A DNA stretch of 64,000 nt, from assembly GCA_902543295.1 (NCBI GenBank), contig CACBXW010000001.1, positions 124,001 to 188,000 on the forward strand, in the 5' to 3' direction. The translations under genes were made by a program, and so were the position numbers. Below, one piece after another: positions 8,580 through 16,678 of the stretch. How positions within the stretch are numbered: the first letter of the stretch is position 1; each line of letters opens with the position of its first letter. The DNA comes from an uncultured Pelagibacteraceae bacterium. Lineage in GTDB: Bacteria; Pseudomonadota; Alphaproteobacteria; Pelagibacterales; Pelagibacteraceae. The notes beneath the pieces were generated by a model. It was not told where the DNA came from, ran no database searches, and saw only the letters and a program-made list of their open reading frames with translations.

Positions 8580-8647
8580 TGTATTATATTTTATTAGGTA
8601 TTGTTTTAGGATTAATATTTTATTTATCTGACAAATATTTGTTTTAA
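8579..8647 (+). CDS. Possible 22-residue single-span membrane peptide coupled to livM
   Basis: A short frame starts at the ATG that overlaps the livM stop (TAATG) and runs 22 codons to a TAA at 8645-8647. The translation opens MYYILLGIVLGL, is almost entirely hydrophobic and ends SDKYLF, as expected for a single membrane helix. The stop codon sits at the first bases of the downstream terminator hairpin, so the transcript would contain exactly this frame and nothing else. It could be a small accessory subunit of the permease or a chance frame. Only conservation in relatives would settle it. Confidence 0.4.
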   Translation: MYYILLGIVLGLIFYLSDKYLF

Positions 8648-8673
8648 AACCCCAGTTAAGAAACTGGGGTTTT
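8646..8673. terminator. Bidirectional intrinsic terminator between livM and the binding-protein gene
   Basis: A perfect 12-bp inverted repeat: AAAACCCCAGTT at 8646-8657 pairs with AACTGGGGTTTT at 8662-8673 around a four-base AAGA loop. The A/T flanks give a U-run in either direction. It lies between two convergent genes and can end both transcripts. Confidence 0.9.
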
Positions 8674-8682
8674 AATTTCTAA

Positions 8683-9873
8683 TTATCTTTGCTTTTTGTC
8701 TTTAAACTTTCCACCTTTTATTTCTTTTTCAATAAAAGATCCAAAAGCTTCACCAACATCTGTAAATTCAACAGCTGTAGCACCTTCATAGTTTACCGCT
8801 TTACCTTTAGCTAATAAATCAAGTGCTTTCTTCAATTCACCTGGATAAATTTTTGTTCCAGGAGCATTGGCTACTGACATTACATTTTTTTGAACTGTCA
8901 TTCTGTCAGCTTTTCCACCAGCTTGCATTGCAAGAGTGATCAAGGCTGCTGCATCATAACTTTCACCTGTGTAAGGACCTGATGAGTCAATACCACCAGC
9001 ACTAGCAACTTCTTTAAATATACCAGCACCTTTACCCATTGATCCTGGCAAAGATCCAAATGATTTATTTAGGTCTTTTCCAAATCTGTCAGTAAGAGAG
9101 TCACCAATCATTCCATCTGAAAGAACAAATGTGTCAAACGATCCTGAGTCTAATGATCCTTGAATTATACTACCACCAGCTTGATCTAAGTAACCTAAAA
9201 CAGCAAGAGCATCTCCACCTGCTGCTGCAAGCGTCGCTACTTCTGCACCATAGTCACCTTTACCTTCTTCGTGCGCTGTAACAGCTGTTACTTTAATACC
9301 ATGAGCTTTAACTGCAGCTACATAAACATCAGCTAAACCTTTTCCGTAGTCATTGTTAGTATGAGTTACAGCTAATGATTTAACTTTTCTGTCTTTTGTA
9401 ATATCTGCAAGAACTTGTCCTCCTCTAGCATCTGATGGAGCAGTTCTAAAGAAATAACCATTATCATTAAGATCAGTTAATCCTGGAGATGTAGCTGATG
9501 GTGAAATCATAACAACACCATTTGGTACGGCAACATTAGTTGCTATTGCACCTGTAACACCAGAACAATCAGCACCCATAATAGCAACAACACCACCTGA
9601 AACTAAACCTTCAGCAGCAGTTGTAGCAGCAGCAGAATCAACACAAGTTGAGTCAGCTCTTTCTACAGATATTTTTTTTCCACCAAGTAATGAGCCAGAA
9701 TCTGAAGCTTCTTTAAAAGCAAGTTCTGCAGAAGCAGCCATTGCAGGTGTTAGGGTTTCAATTGGACCAGTAAATCCTAAAATAATACCCATTTTAATTC
9801 CATGCCCATCTGAAAAAGCTTTTGAAGTAAAGCTTAAGATAAACACGAATATACCTATTAGTAATTTTTTCAT
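8683..9873 (-). CDS. Liv-type amino acid ABC transporter periplasmic binding protein
   Basis: Periplasmic solute-binding protein of 396 residues (Peripla_BP_6 family, LivK/LivJ type). A signal peptide covers about residues 1-21 (MKKLLIGIFVFILS, cleavage near AFS). The mature start IKMGIILGFTGP, the VDSAAATTAAEGLV helix and the MISPSATSPGLT segment match the family. It probably feeds the livGFHM system convergent to it, the two sharing a terminator. It is transcribed separately, which would permit a higher level than the membrane parts. A likely ribosome site, AAAGGG, precedes the ATG. The ligand is unknown; this family in marine bacteria takes up varied amino acids and amides. Confidence 0.92.
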   Translation of the reverse strand: MKKLLIGIFVFILSFTSKAFSDGHGIKMGIILGFTGPIETLTPAMAASAELAFKEASDSGSLLGGKKISVERADSTCVDSAAATTAAEGLVSGGVVAIMGADCSGVTGAIATNVAVPNGVVMISPSATSPGLTDLNDNGYFFRTAPSDARGGQVLADITKDRKVKSLAVTHTNNDYGKGLADVYVAAVKAHGIKVTAVTAHEEGKGDYGAEVATLAAAGGDALAVLGYLDQAGGSIIQGSLDSGSFDTFVLSDGMIGDSLTDRFGKDLNKSFGSLPGSMGKGAGIFKEVASAGGIDSSGPYTGESYDAAALITLAMQAGGKADRMTVQKNVMSVANAPGTKIYPGELKKALDLLAKGKAVNYEGATAVEFTDVGEAFGSFIEKEIKGGKFKDKKQR

Positions 9874-9984
9874 ATTTTCCCTTTAATTGTTAACAATTTA
9901 TATAATCAAAATTAAATCCTATTAAATTATTATTTCAATGAGAAAATTATCTCAATTTTCAAACAAATACTTATAATTTAGCAA
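9874..9984 (-). promoter_or_regulatory. Leader and promoter region of the Liv binding-protein gene, with a 14-bp palindrome
   Basis: A 111-base AT-rich spacer between the binding-protein gene and the EamA gene, both on the minus strand. It must hold the promoter of the binding protein. A perfect palindrome AATTGTTAACAATT lies at 9885-9898, directly upstream of the AAAGGG ribosome site. It could be an operator or a small mRNA hairpin. I could not fix -35 and -10 boxes. Confidence 0.35.
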
Positions 9985-10932
9985 TTATCTATTAGGAGTG
10001 TCTGTCGCAATCATTTGACCTCTGACTTTTTCTCTAAAGTAAATATACACTCCTGCAGAAATAATAATAGCTGCCCCAAGAAACGTTCTTGGTTCAGGTA
10101 TTGTTTCAAATAATATATATCCCGCAATCATCGCAAAAATTATATAAGAGTATTCAAACAAAGATACAATTGAAGGTGAAGCAATACTATAAGCTGAAAA
10201 GACACAAAAGAAAGATATAGAAGCAACAACTCCCATTACAAAGACATATGGCCATGAAGCTGAAGGGTTAGTAAACCATTCTCTAACAATAAATTGTAAG
10301 GTAGGATCAGAAAAATTATTAAATTTACCATCTCCACTAACTAGATAAATAATTAAACTTACAATAACCGCAAAAATATAAAGCAAAGTCATTTGAGTAT
10401 AAATATTATCTTTATCAGAAGTATATTTTGTAATTGTCATCGAGCAAGCATAACAAAGTGCACATCCAACAGGTGCTAATTTGAAAAAATTAAATTCCTC
10501 AAGTGTTGGATTAAGTACAATTAATACTCCTATAAAACCTACTACAATTGCACTCCATCTTCGAATTCCAATTTGTTCTTTTAAGAAAAATTTAGCAAAC
10601 ATAGACATAAAGAAAGGACATGAGAAAAACAGAGCACTAACCATCGCTAAAGACATAAATGTTAAAGAAATATAAAAAAAAGCAAATCCAAAAAAGAAAC
10701 AAACAACCCTAACTAAAGTTAAAAAAGGATAATGTGTTTTAAGAGTAATTTTTTTTTTTGTTATTAAAAAAAAAGATATAAGAATAGTCGCTTGTATTAA
10801 AGTTCTTCCCAAATATAACTCAAATAATGCAATATCTTTAAAAATAAATTTTATTAATGAATCTTGAATGGAAAAAAAGGCCATTCCAGTCATAATAAAA
10901 AAAATACCCTTTGTATTATTGTTTGTTTGCAT
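9985..10932 (-). CDS. EamA/DMT family transporter
   Basis: Ten-helix inner-membrane transporter of the drug/metabolite superfamily, 315 residues. Two EamA repeats are visible (about residues 10-140 and 150-298). Each has the conserved end-of-repeat pattern, such as KEQIGIRRWSAIVVGFIGVLIVLNP near 118-142 and the P-rich ETIPEPRTFLGAAIIISAG near 275-294. Members export or import amino acids, cofactors and S-adenosylmethionine-like compounds; the substrate here is not deducible. It resembles the EamA protein at 23075-24007 (same RWSAVIIGFVGV block), so the two may be paralogues. Confidence 0.85.
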   Translation of the reverse strand: MQTNNNTKGIFFIMTGMAFFSIQDSLIKFIFKDIALFELYLGRTLIQATILISFFLITKKKITLKTHYPFLTLVRVVCFFFGFAFFYISLTFMSLAMVSALFFSCPFFMSMFAKFFLKEQIGIRRWSAIVVGFIGVLIVLNPTLEEFNFFKLAPVGCALCYACSMTITKYTSDKDNIYTQMTLLYIFAVIVSLIIYLVSGDGKFNNFSDPTLQFIVREWFTNPSASWPYVFVMGVVASISFFCVFSAYSIASPSIVSLFEYSYIIFAMIAGYILFETIPEPRTFLGAAIIISAGVYIYFREKVRGQMIATDTPNR

Positions 10933-10994
10933 ACCGCACCTATATCAAAAAAACTTTAACCTTCATAATTAATAAGATACTCTAAAAAATATTT

Positions 10995-11471
10995 ATGGAA
11001 AATTTTAAACCAATTTCTGGTAGCTGTATTTGTGGAGAAATTGAATATACTATTAAATCTAAGCCTTTATTTACACATGCTTGTCATTGTAAAGATTGTA
11101 AGAAAATAACTGGATCATCTTTCGTTGTTAATACAAGTATCTTTGAAAGTTCATTAGATATCAAAGGTGAGCTTTTAGAAAAGAAGTTAATTGCAGGCAG
11201 TGGAAAAAGCTGCAAGGTTTACTTTTGTAAAAAGTGTGGTGTTTACATTTATTCTGACTATGAATTCGCTGTTAAAAGGATAAGTATCAGAACAAATACT
11301 TTATCTAATCCAGAGCTTTTTCCACCTCAAGCACACATATTTGTTAAAAGTAAAGATCCATGGATAAATATTGTAAACAAAGATATTTGCTATGATGAAA
11401 TGTATGATCCTAAAATTGCTTGGCCTAAAGAAAGTTTAGATAGATATAAAGAATATCTCGAGTCTAATTAA
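10995..11471 (+). CDS. GFA-family zinc protein (CENP-V/GFA fold)
   Basis: A 158-residue protein of the glutathione-dependent formaldehyde-activating (GFA) family. Zinc ligands are clear: C11 and C13 (SCICGEIEY), C30, C32 and C35 (CHCKDC), and C78 and C81 (FCKKCG). The founding member was described as speeding formation of S-hydroxymethylglutathione, but most relatives have no proven activity. The location beside choline/carnitine genes suggests a role near demethylation-derived formaldehyde, which is inference. It converges with the GMC gene, overlapping it by eight bases. A second GFA protein lies at 16265-16675. Confidence 0.82.
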   Translation: MENFKPISGSCICGEIEYTIKSKPLFTHACHCKDCKKITGSSFVVNTSIFESSLDIKGELLEKKLIAGSGKSCKVYFCKKCGVYIYSDYEFAVKRISIRTNTLSNPELFPPQAHIFVKSKDPWINIVNKDICYDEMYDPKIAWPKESLDRYKEYLESN

Positions 11472-13044
11472 GGATAAATTCAGCTGCTCTTTCACCTATC
11501 ATTAAAGTTGGTGCATTTAAATTACCACTTGTAATCTCTGGCATAATCGAGGCATCTGCAACTCTTAAATTTTCCAAACCATGAACTTTCAATTTTTCGT
11601 CAACTACCGCCATTTTGTCCACACCCATTTTTAATGTACAGGATGGATGATAAGCTGTTTCAGCTTTTGATCTAATATACTCGGTAATTTGTTCATCATC
11701 GGCCGCACTTTCACCTGGTCCTATTTCTTTTCCAGCGTATGGTTTCATTGAATCTTGACTTAAAATTTTCCTAGCTACACGAACACACTTAATTGTTTCT
11801 TTTAAATCATATTCATCTTCTAAATAATTAAATTGAATTTTAGGGTAATCGTATGGATTTGAACTATTTAATTTAATATGTCCTCTACTTTTAGGTTGAT
11901 TCAAACTTGCGTGTAATTGATAACCATGTCTGTCAGGATCAACTAATCCATGATCGATTACAAATGCCGGAAAAAAATGAAATTGAATATTTGGATAGCT
12001 TTTGTCTTCTGAAGATTTACAGAAACCACCCGCTTCTAAAAATGAAGTAGAACATGGACCACTTTTTGAAAGAAACCATTGAATACCAATTTTAAGCATA
12101 TTTATTTTATTAACATAAGAATAAAGTGTATCTTTGGTCTTACATTCTTGCTGAATGTAGGTTTCTAAATGATCTTGTAAATTTTGACCCACTCCCTCTA
12201 AAGAGTGTACAACATTAATTCCTTTATCTTTTAAATCTTTTTCAGGTCCTACACCTGATAACATCAATAATTGTGGTGAATTGATTGAACCCCCACTTAA
12301 AATAACTTCTTTGTTAGCGTAAACCTTTGTGACTTTATTTTTAATATTTACTTCTATTCCAACTGCTTTTTTTCCTTCAAAAATAATCCTTTCAGCAAAA
12401 GAATTAGTAAAAACTTTTAAATTTTTTCTTTTTTTTGCGGGCTCTAGATAATATTTAGAAGCGCTAGCCCTTTGACCTTTATGAATTGTAATATCATACA
12501 TTCCAAATCCTTCTTGATCTTCTCCGTTCATGTCATTGTTTTTTTTAAACCCTGCTTCAACAGAAGCATTAATAAAAGCGCTAAACAACGGATTTTTGTT
12601 TTTGGATTGATTTACTGGTAAAATTCCTTTTCCACCTCTAAATTCATTCTCTCCTTCAGACCATGTCTCAATTTTTTTAAAAAACGGTAAAACATTTTCA
12701 TAAGACCATGATTTTAAACCAAATGATGCCCATCTCTCATAGTCGTTTTTGTTTCCTCGAACATAAACCATTCCATTATGTGCGGAACATCCACCTATCA
12801 TTTTACCTCTAGGACAAAATAATCTTCTGTTATTCAAATTAGGTTCTGGTTCTGAATAATATTTATAATTATATTTGGGATCGTGCATTGCATATAGAAT
12901 TGCCAGAGGCATATTAACTTTCCAAATATCACTCGATCCACCTGCCTCAAACAAGGCAACATTAAATTTCCCATTTTCACTTAATCTATTTGCAAGAACA
13001 CAACCTGCTGTACCAGCTCCAACAATTATGTAGTCAAAATTCAT
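11464..13044 (-). CDS. GMC oxidoreductase, choline dehydrogenase-like
   Basis: FAD-dependent glucose-methanol-choline oxidoreductase of 526 residues. The N-terminal dinucleotide motif is FDYIIVGAGTAGCVLA (3-18), followed by PRGKMIGGCSAHNGMVY near 78-94, the second signature GSINSPQLLMLSG and the C-terminal catalytic pair H466 (YHPSCTLKMG) and N510 (GNLNAP). The YHPSC motif and overall length match choline dehydrogenase BetA, which oxidises choline to betaine aldehyde. Other alcohols remain possible because the family is broad. It is the last gene of a minus-strand operon with the thioesterase (no gap) and the CitE-like gene. Confidence 0.85.
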   Translation of the reverse strand: MNFDYIIVGAGTAGCVLANRLSENGKFNVALFEAGGSSDIWKVNMPLAILYAMHDPKYNYKYYSEPEPNLNNRRLFCPRGKMIGGCSAHNGMVYVRGNKNDYERWASFGLKSWSYENVLPFFKKIETWSEGENEFRGGKGILPVNQSKNKNPLFSAFINASVEAGFKKNNDMNGEDQEGFGMYDITIHKGQRASASKYYLEPAKKRKNLKVFTNSFAERIIFEGKKAVGIEVNIKNKVTKVYANKEVILSGGSINSPQLLMLSGVGPEKDLKDKGINVVHSLEGVGQNLQDHLETYIQQECKTKDTLYSYVNKINMLKIGIQWFLSKSGPCSTSFLEAGGFCKSSEDKSYPNIQFHFFPAFVIDHGLVDPDRHGYQLHASLNQPKSRGHIKLNSSNPYDYPKIQFNYLEDEYDLKETIKCVRVARKILSQDSMKPYAGKEIGPGESAADDEQITEYIRSKAETAYHPSCTLKMGVDKMAVVDEKLKVHGLENLRVADASIMPEITSGNLNAPTLMIGERAAEFILN

Positions 13045-13512
13045 TTACTTTTTAAGTTTATCTGCAAGTACTAATTTATCTGATTTAAAACTATTTTTAT
13101 TTTCGTTAATAAAATCATCCATAATTTTTACTTTATCTTCTTCAAATTCAGTAACTTTTCTTTTTTCAAGATCGATATAAAGAGATATACTTTCTGTAGT
13201 TGCAGCAAGCTTTCCTGTTTTTTTTTCGATCATCTCACATTTTAAATGTAATCTTTTCTTATCATGATCAAAGAAAGTGCAATAAACATCAACTTCTTCA
13301 TTTTCTTTCACTTCATTGTCGTAAGTTGTTCTTGTTTCAACCACCATTGTACTTCTTTTATTTATTTGTGCTTTAGCTCCGCCCATCTCAAATTTATTAA
13401 GCATGGTTTCCCATGCTTCATCAAAAATTAAAACATAATAAGCCATGTTCATATGCTCATTATAATCTGTCCAATCTTTTATTATTTTTCTCGAAGCTAA
13501 ATGAAATGTCAT
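13045..13512 (-). CDS. Hot-dog thioesterase, probable betainyl-CoA thioesterase
   Basis: A 155-residue 4HBT-family hot-dog protein. The active-site helix pattern DYNEHMNMAYYV (about residues 16-27) matches the D/N-x(3)-H-x-N-x(2)-Y signature. In Pseudomonas carnitine degradation a related thioesterase (CdhB) releases glycine betaine from betainyl-CoA. The divergent BKACE and carnitine dehydrogenase genes next door make that role likely here. The stop abuts the GMC start with no spacer, and the CitE-like gene ends four bases upstream. Specificity is inferred from neighbours rather than from residues. Confidence 0.75.
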   Translation of the reverse strand: MTFHLASRKIIKDWTDYNEHMNMAYYVLIFDEAWETMLNKFEMGGAKAQINKRSTMVVETRTTYDNEVKENEEVDVYCTFFDHDKKRLHLKCEMIEKKTGKLAATTESISLYIDLEKRKVTEFEEDKVKIMDDFINENKNSFKSDKLVLADKLKK

Positions 13513-13516
13513 ATTA

Positions 13517-14377
13517 TCAGTTTTTGTTTATTTTATCCGCCACTAGCAATTTTCTTTGCATCTCTCTTAAAACAGGTCTTTCTATCAATTTACCATCTAT
13601 AACAACTAAACCTGTATTTGCTTTTTTAAACTGATCCATAATTTTTCTAGCTTTACTTATTTCTTCTTCAGATGGGGTAAAGATTTCATTTAAAATACTT
13701 ATTTGTTTTGGATGAATCGATCCTTTCCCAGTAAAACCTAAATTTTTTACAAACTGGGCTTCTTTTTTCATTCCATCCATATCTTCTAAATTTAAATAAG
13801 GAACATCAATAACATCAACTCCTTTACTTGCGCCAGCATGAACTAATCTTGATCTTGCATACACTAAATTTTCTACTTTGTTTTCAACTCTTAATTCTGC
13901 TGCCATATCTTCTCCACCAAAATATAAAGCAACTATTCTATTGCTAGAATGTGCAATATCGTAAATACTTTCAAGAGCTTGATTAGTTTCCATTATAACA
14001 TGAAGATCAGTATCTAAACCACAATCAGTAAGCATGTCATCAATAAATGTAATTTCGTCAGGTGTTTTAACTTTTGGCAACATGATAGCTTTAACCTTTA
14101 GTTTATTTGAAGCAATAGCTTCTAAGTCTAAAAGACCATTTTTAGTTCTTTGACAATTTAATCTAACAACTAATTCAACATCATTTTTTATTTCTAGTGA
14201 CTTTAATGCTTCAATAGTATTTTTCCTTGCCTCGTCTTTATCTTTCATTGCAATTCCATCTTCTAATTCTATACAAACCATATCAGCTCCTGAAGCCAAG
14301 GCTTTTGGAAACATCTCTGGTTGAAGACCTGGTGTAAATATAAAGCTACGTCTAACCCTTAATTTATTTAAGTCCAT
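13517..14377 (-). CDS. CitE/HpcH-family CoA-ester lyase
   Basis: A TIM-barrel aldolase of 286 residues in the citrate-lyase-beta / malyl-CoA lyase family. The visible motifs are RSFIFTPG (9-16), IELEDGIAMKDKDEAR (metal-site acid, about 35-50), VVRLNC, IMETNQALES (second metal-binding glutamate) and GKGSIHPKQI. Members cleave malyl-CoA, citramalyl-CoA or related 3-hydroxyacyl-CoA esters, or act as CoA-ester hydrolases. It is the first gene of the minus-strand operon facing BKACE, so it probably handles a CoA product of the same pathway; the substrate is not known. The length is normal for the single-chain CitE-like group. Confidence 0.82.
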   Translation of the reverse strand: MDLNKLRVRRSFIFTPGLQPEMFPKALASGADMVCIELEDGIAMKDKDEARKNTIEALKSLEIKNDVELVVRLNCQRTKNGLLDLEAIASNKLKVKAIMLPKVKTPDEITFIDDMLTDCGLDTDLHVIMETNQALESIYDIAHSSNRIVALYFGGEDMAAELRVENKVENLVYARSRLVHAGASKGVDVIDVPYLNLEDMDGMKKEAQFVKNLGFTGKGSIHPKQISILNEIFTPSEEEISKARKIMDQFKKANTGLVVIDGKLIERPVLREMQRKLLVADKINKN

Positions 14378-14436
14378 TTAATTTTTATTTCTTATAATTG
14401 TTAATGATATGATATTATATTTTACTAGAAATAAAA
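14378..14436. promoter_or_regulatory. Divergent promoter region of the carnitine gene cluster
   Basis: A 59-base AT-rich spacer between the CitE-like operon (minus) and the BKACE operon (plus). Both promoters must lie here or inside the flanking gene ends. No clear repeat or operator was recognised. Confidence 0.4.
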
Positions 14437-15324
14437 ATGAACAATAAGGTCTTCATCTCATGCGCAGTTACAGGATCTGGTGATACAGCAAGTAAACATC
14501 CTGATTTACCTAAAACTCCAGAGCAAATTGCAAAAGCAGCAATAGAGTCTGCTAAAGCTGGTGCTGCAATTGCCCATATCCATGTCAGAGAGGAAGATGG
14601 AACTCCAAGTAGAAGACTCGAGCTTTATAAAGAAGTGGTTGACAGAGTGAGATCATCTGAAACTGATGTAATTCTTAATCTCACGACAGGCATGGGTGGT
14701 GATTTAGATATCGGCCAAGGCAAGAACCCTTTAGATTTTGGTCCAATGACAGACATGGCAAATGTAATGGAAAGAATTGCTAATGCAGAACAATTTCTTC
14801 CAGAAATATGCACACTTGATTGTGGAACCTTAAATTTTGGAGATAGTTCAGTTATCACAGTCAACACACCTAACGATTTAAGAAAAGCTGCAAAAAAACT
14901 TCAAGAAATAAAAGTTAAACCTGAAATAGAAGCTTTTGATTTAGGAAATATGTGGTTTGGTGCTCAATTATATAAAGAGGGATTATTAAGTGATCCACCT
15001 CTTTTTCAAATGTGTTTAGGAATTCCATGGGGAGCACCGGCAACACCATTAGCTATGCAAGCGATGAAAGATATAATGCCTAAAGAAGGTATATGGTCAG
15101 GTTTTGCAATATCTAAAAACGAAATGCCATATGTTGCTCAAACTGTAGTAATGGGAGGTAACCCAAGAGTTGGTTTAGAGGATAATTTATATTTATCCAA
15201 AGGTAAATTGGCAACAAATCCTCAATTAGTTGAGAAAGCTATAAGGATCGTCACAGATCTTGGTGTAGAGATTATGTCACCTTCAGAAACAAGAGAAAAA
15301 TTAAAGCTTGTAAAACACAAGTAA
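14437..15324 (+). CDS. Beta-keto acid cleavage enzyme (BKACE), probable 3-dehydrocarnitine cleavage
   Basis: A 295-residue DUF849/BKACE protein. These zinc enzymes transfer the acyl part of a beta-keto acid to acetyl-CoA, giving a new CoA ester and acetoacetate. Zinc ligands are H47 and H49 (AHIHVREEDG) and probably E248 (VGLEDN). The opening FISCAVTGSG and the GIPWGAPATP loop are family signatures. The next gene encodes L-carnitine dehydrogenase, sharing a TAATG junction. The expected substrate is therefore 3-dehydrocarnitine, giving betainyl-CoA and acetoacetate, as for CdhC of Pseudomonas. No ligand-pocket assignment was possible by eye. Confidence 0.85.
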   Translation: MNNKVFISCAVTGSGDTASKHPDLPKTPEQIAKAAIESAKAGAAIAHIHVREEDGTPSRRLELYKEVVDRVRSSETDVILNLTTGMGGDLDIGQGKNPLDFGPMTDMANVMERIANAEQFLPEICTLDCGTLNFGDSSVITVNTPNDLRKAAKKLQEIKVKPEIEAFDLGNMWFGAQLYKEGLLSDPPLFQMCLGIPWGAPATPLAMQAMKDIMPKEGIWSGFAISKNEMPYVAQTVVMGGNPRVGLEDNLYLSKGKLATNPQLVEKAIRIVTDLGVEIMSPSETREKLKLVKHK

Positions 15325-16265
15325 TGTCAAAAATTAAAACTGTAGGAATAGTTGGAACTGGTGTCATAGGAACTGGCTGGATAATAAGAAATTTAGCTCA
15401 CAACAAAATTGTTCATGCATATGATCAAAACAAAAATCTCAAAAACTATGTTTTAAAAGAAATAAAAAGAACTTCAAAAAGTATAAAAAAACTTTTTGGA
15501 AAAAAAATTTTAATTAAAAATTTAAAATTCTTTAATTCTTTGGAAAAGGCTCTTTCAAATGTGGATTTTGTTCAAGAAAGTGTATTAGAGAATTATAAAG
15601 TTAAAACTGATTTAATCCAAAAAATCTCTAAATATGTAAAATCAAATGTAATTATTTCTTCAAGTTCGTCAGGACTTTTGCCCACTAAAATTTTTTCTAA
15701 GTGTAAAAATCCTCAAAGAGGCATAATTGGACATCCATTTAATCCAGCGTATTTATTGCCAGCAGTTGAAATAGTTCCTGGAAAAAAAACTACAAGAAAG
15801 TTTCTTTCAGATGCAAACAAATATTACAAATCAATCTCAATGAGGCCAATCATGCTCAAAAAAGAATTACCAGGTTATTTATCGGATAGACTTCAAGAGG
15901 CATTGTGGAGAGAGGGTCTACATATTATTAATGAAAATTATGCAACAACACAGGAATTAGATCGTGCAATAGAAGATGGACCAGGTCTTAGATACTCAAT
16001 AATGGGCACCTTTTTAACCTTTCATCTTGCTGGAGGTAATGCAGGAATGAAACATATGTTAAAGCAATTTGGTCCAGCCTTAAAATTGCCTTGGACAAAA
16101 TTAAAAGCTCCAAAGTTAACAAATAAATTATCTTATAAACTTATATCAGGCACAAAAAAACAAGCTAAAGGTAAATCAATTAATATGCTTTCAAATATTA
16201 GGGACCAATATTTAGTTGATGTATTAAAAATTAGAAAAAAATATGAGAATAAAATTAGAAATTGA
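15324..16265 (+). CDS. lcdH: L-carnitine dehydrogenase
   Basis: NAD-dependent oxidoreductase of 313 residues converting L-carnitine to 3-dehydrocarnitine. It belongs to the 3-hydroxyacyl-CoA dehydrogenase family. The Rossmann motif GTGVIGTGW is at residues 11-19. The catalytic histidine is H137 in GHPFNPAYLLP. The stretches SSSSSGLLP (112-120), LQEALWREGLHI, the later MGTFLTFHLAGGNAGM and FGPALKLPWT match Pseudomonas carnitine dehydrogenase (CdhA/LcdH) closely enough to name it. The fused thioesterase seen in some carnitine dehydrogenases is absent; a separate thioesterase gene lies at 13045-13512. It starts in the BKACE stop, and the GFA gene follows at a TGATG junction. Confidence 0.88.
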   Translation: MSKIKTVGIVGTGVIGTGWIIRNLAHNKIVHAYDQNKNLKNYVLKEIKRTSKSIKKLFGKKILIKNLKFFNSLEKALSNVDFVQESVLENYKVKTDLIQKISKYVKSNVIISSSSSGLLPTKIFSKCKNPQRGIIGHPFNPAYLLPAVEIVPGKKTTRKFLSDANKYYKSISMRPIMLKKELPGYLSDRLQEALWREGLHIINENYATTQELDRAIEDGPGLRYSIMGTFLTFHLAGGNAGMKHMLKQFGPALKLPWTKLKAPKLTNKLSYKLISGTKKQAKGKSINMLSNIRDQYLVDVLKIRKKYENKIRN

Positions 16266-16675
16266 TGAAAGAAAAAATTTTTATAAATAAAACTGGTGGA
16301 TGTATTTGTGGAAATATAACTTTTAAGGTTAAGCTTGATGAAGTCCCTTTAGTTTTCAATTGTCATTGTATTGATTGCAGAAAAAAAATAGGAGGAATAA
16401 TGACAATTATACTACTTAGAGATGGAGCAATAGATATAGATAAGTCTAAATTAAAAATTTATGAACATGAAGGTGGCAGCGGTAATAAAATTAAAAAACA
16501 TTTTTGTGGGAAATGTGCTGCTCCAATTTTAACTTATGTAGAAAAGTATAAAAAATACTATTTATATGCAGGTTTACTAGACGATATTAGTTTTTTAAAT
16601 AAAGCAGAGAACATACACTATAAAGAGTCTCATTTTCCATTCATGGAAATAAGCGAAAAAAATATTAAAGTTTAA
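16265..16675 (+). CDS. Second GFA-family zinc protein
   Basis: A 136-residue relative of the protein at 10995-11471. Its cysteines are C13 and C15 (GGCICG), C33, C35 and C38 (NCHCIDC), and C81 and C84 (FCGKC). The ATG at 16265 overlaps the carnitine dehydrogenase stop by one base and is preferred over the in-frame TTG at 16262. It is the third gene of the BKACE-LcdH operon, which suggests it serves that pathway, but the reaction of most GFA proteins is unknown. It converges with the SDR gene three bases downstream. Confidence 0.82.
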   Translation: MKEKIFINKTGGCICGNITFKVKLDEVPLVFNCHCIDCRKKIGGIMTIILLRDGAIDIDKSKLKIYEHEGGSGNKIKKHFCGKCAAPILTYVEKYKKYYLYAGLLDDISFLNKAENIHYKESHFPFMEISEKNIKV

Positions 16676-16678
16676 ATA

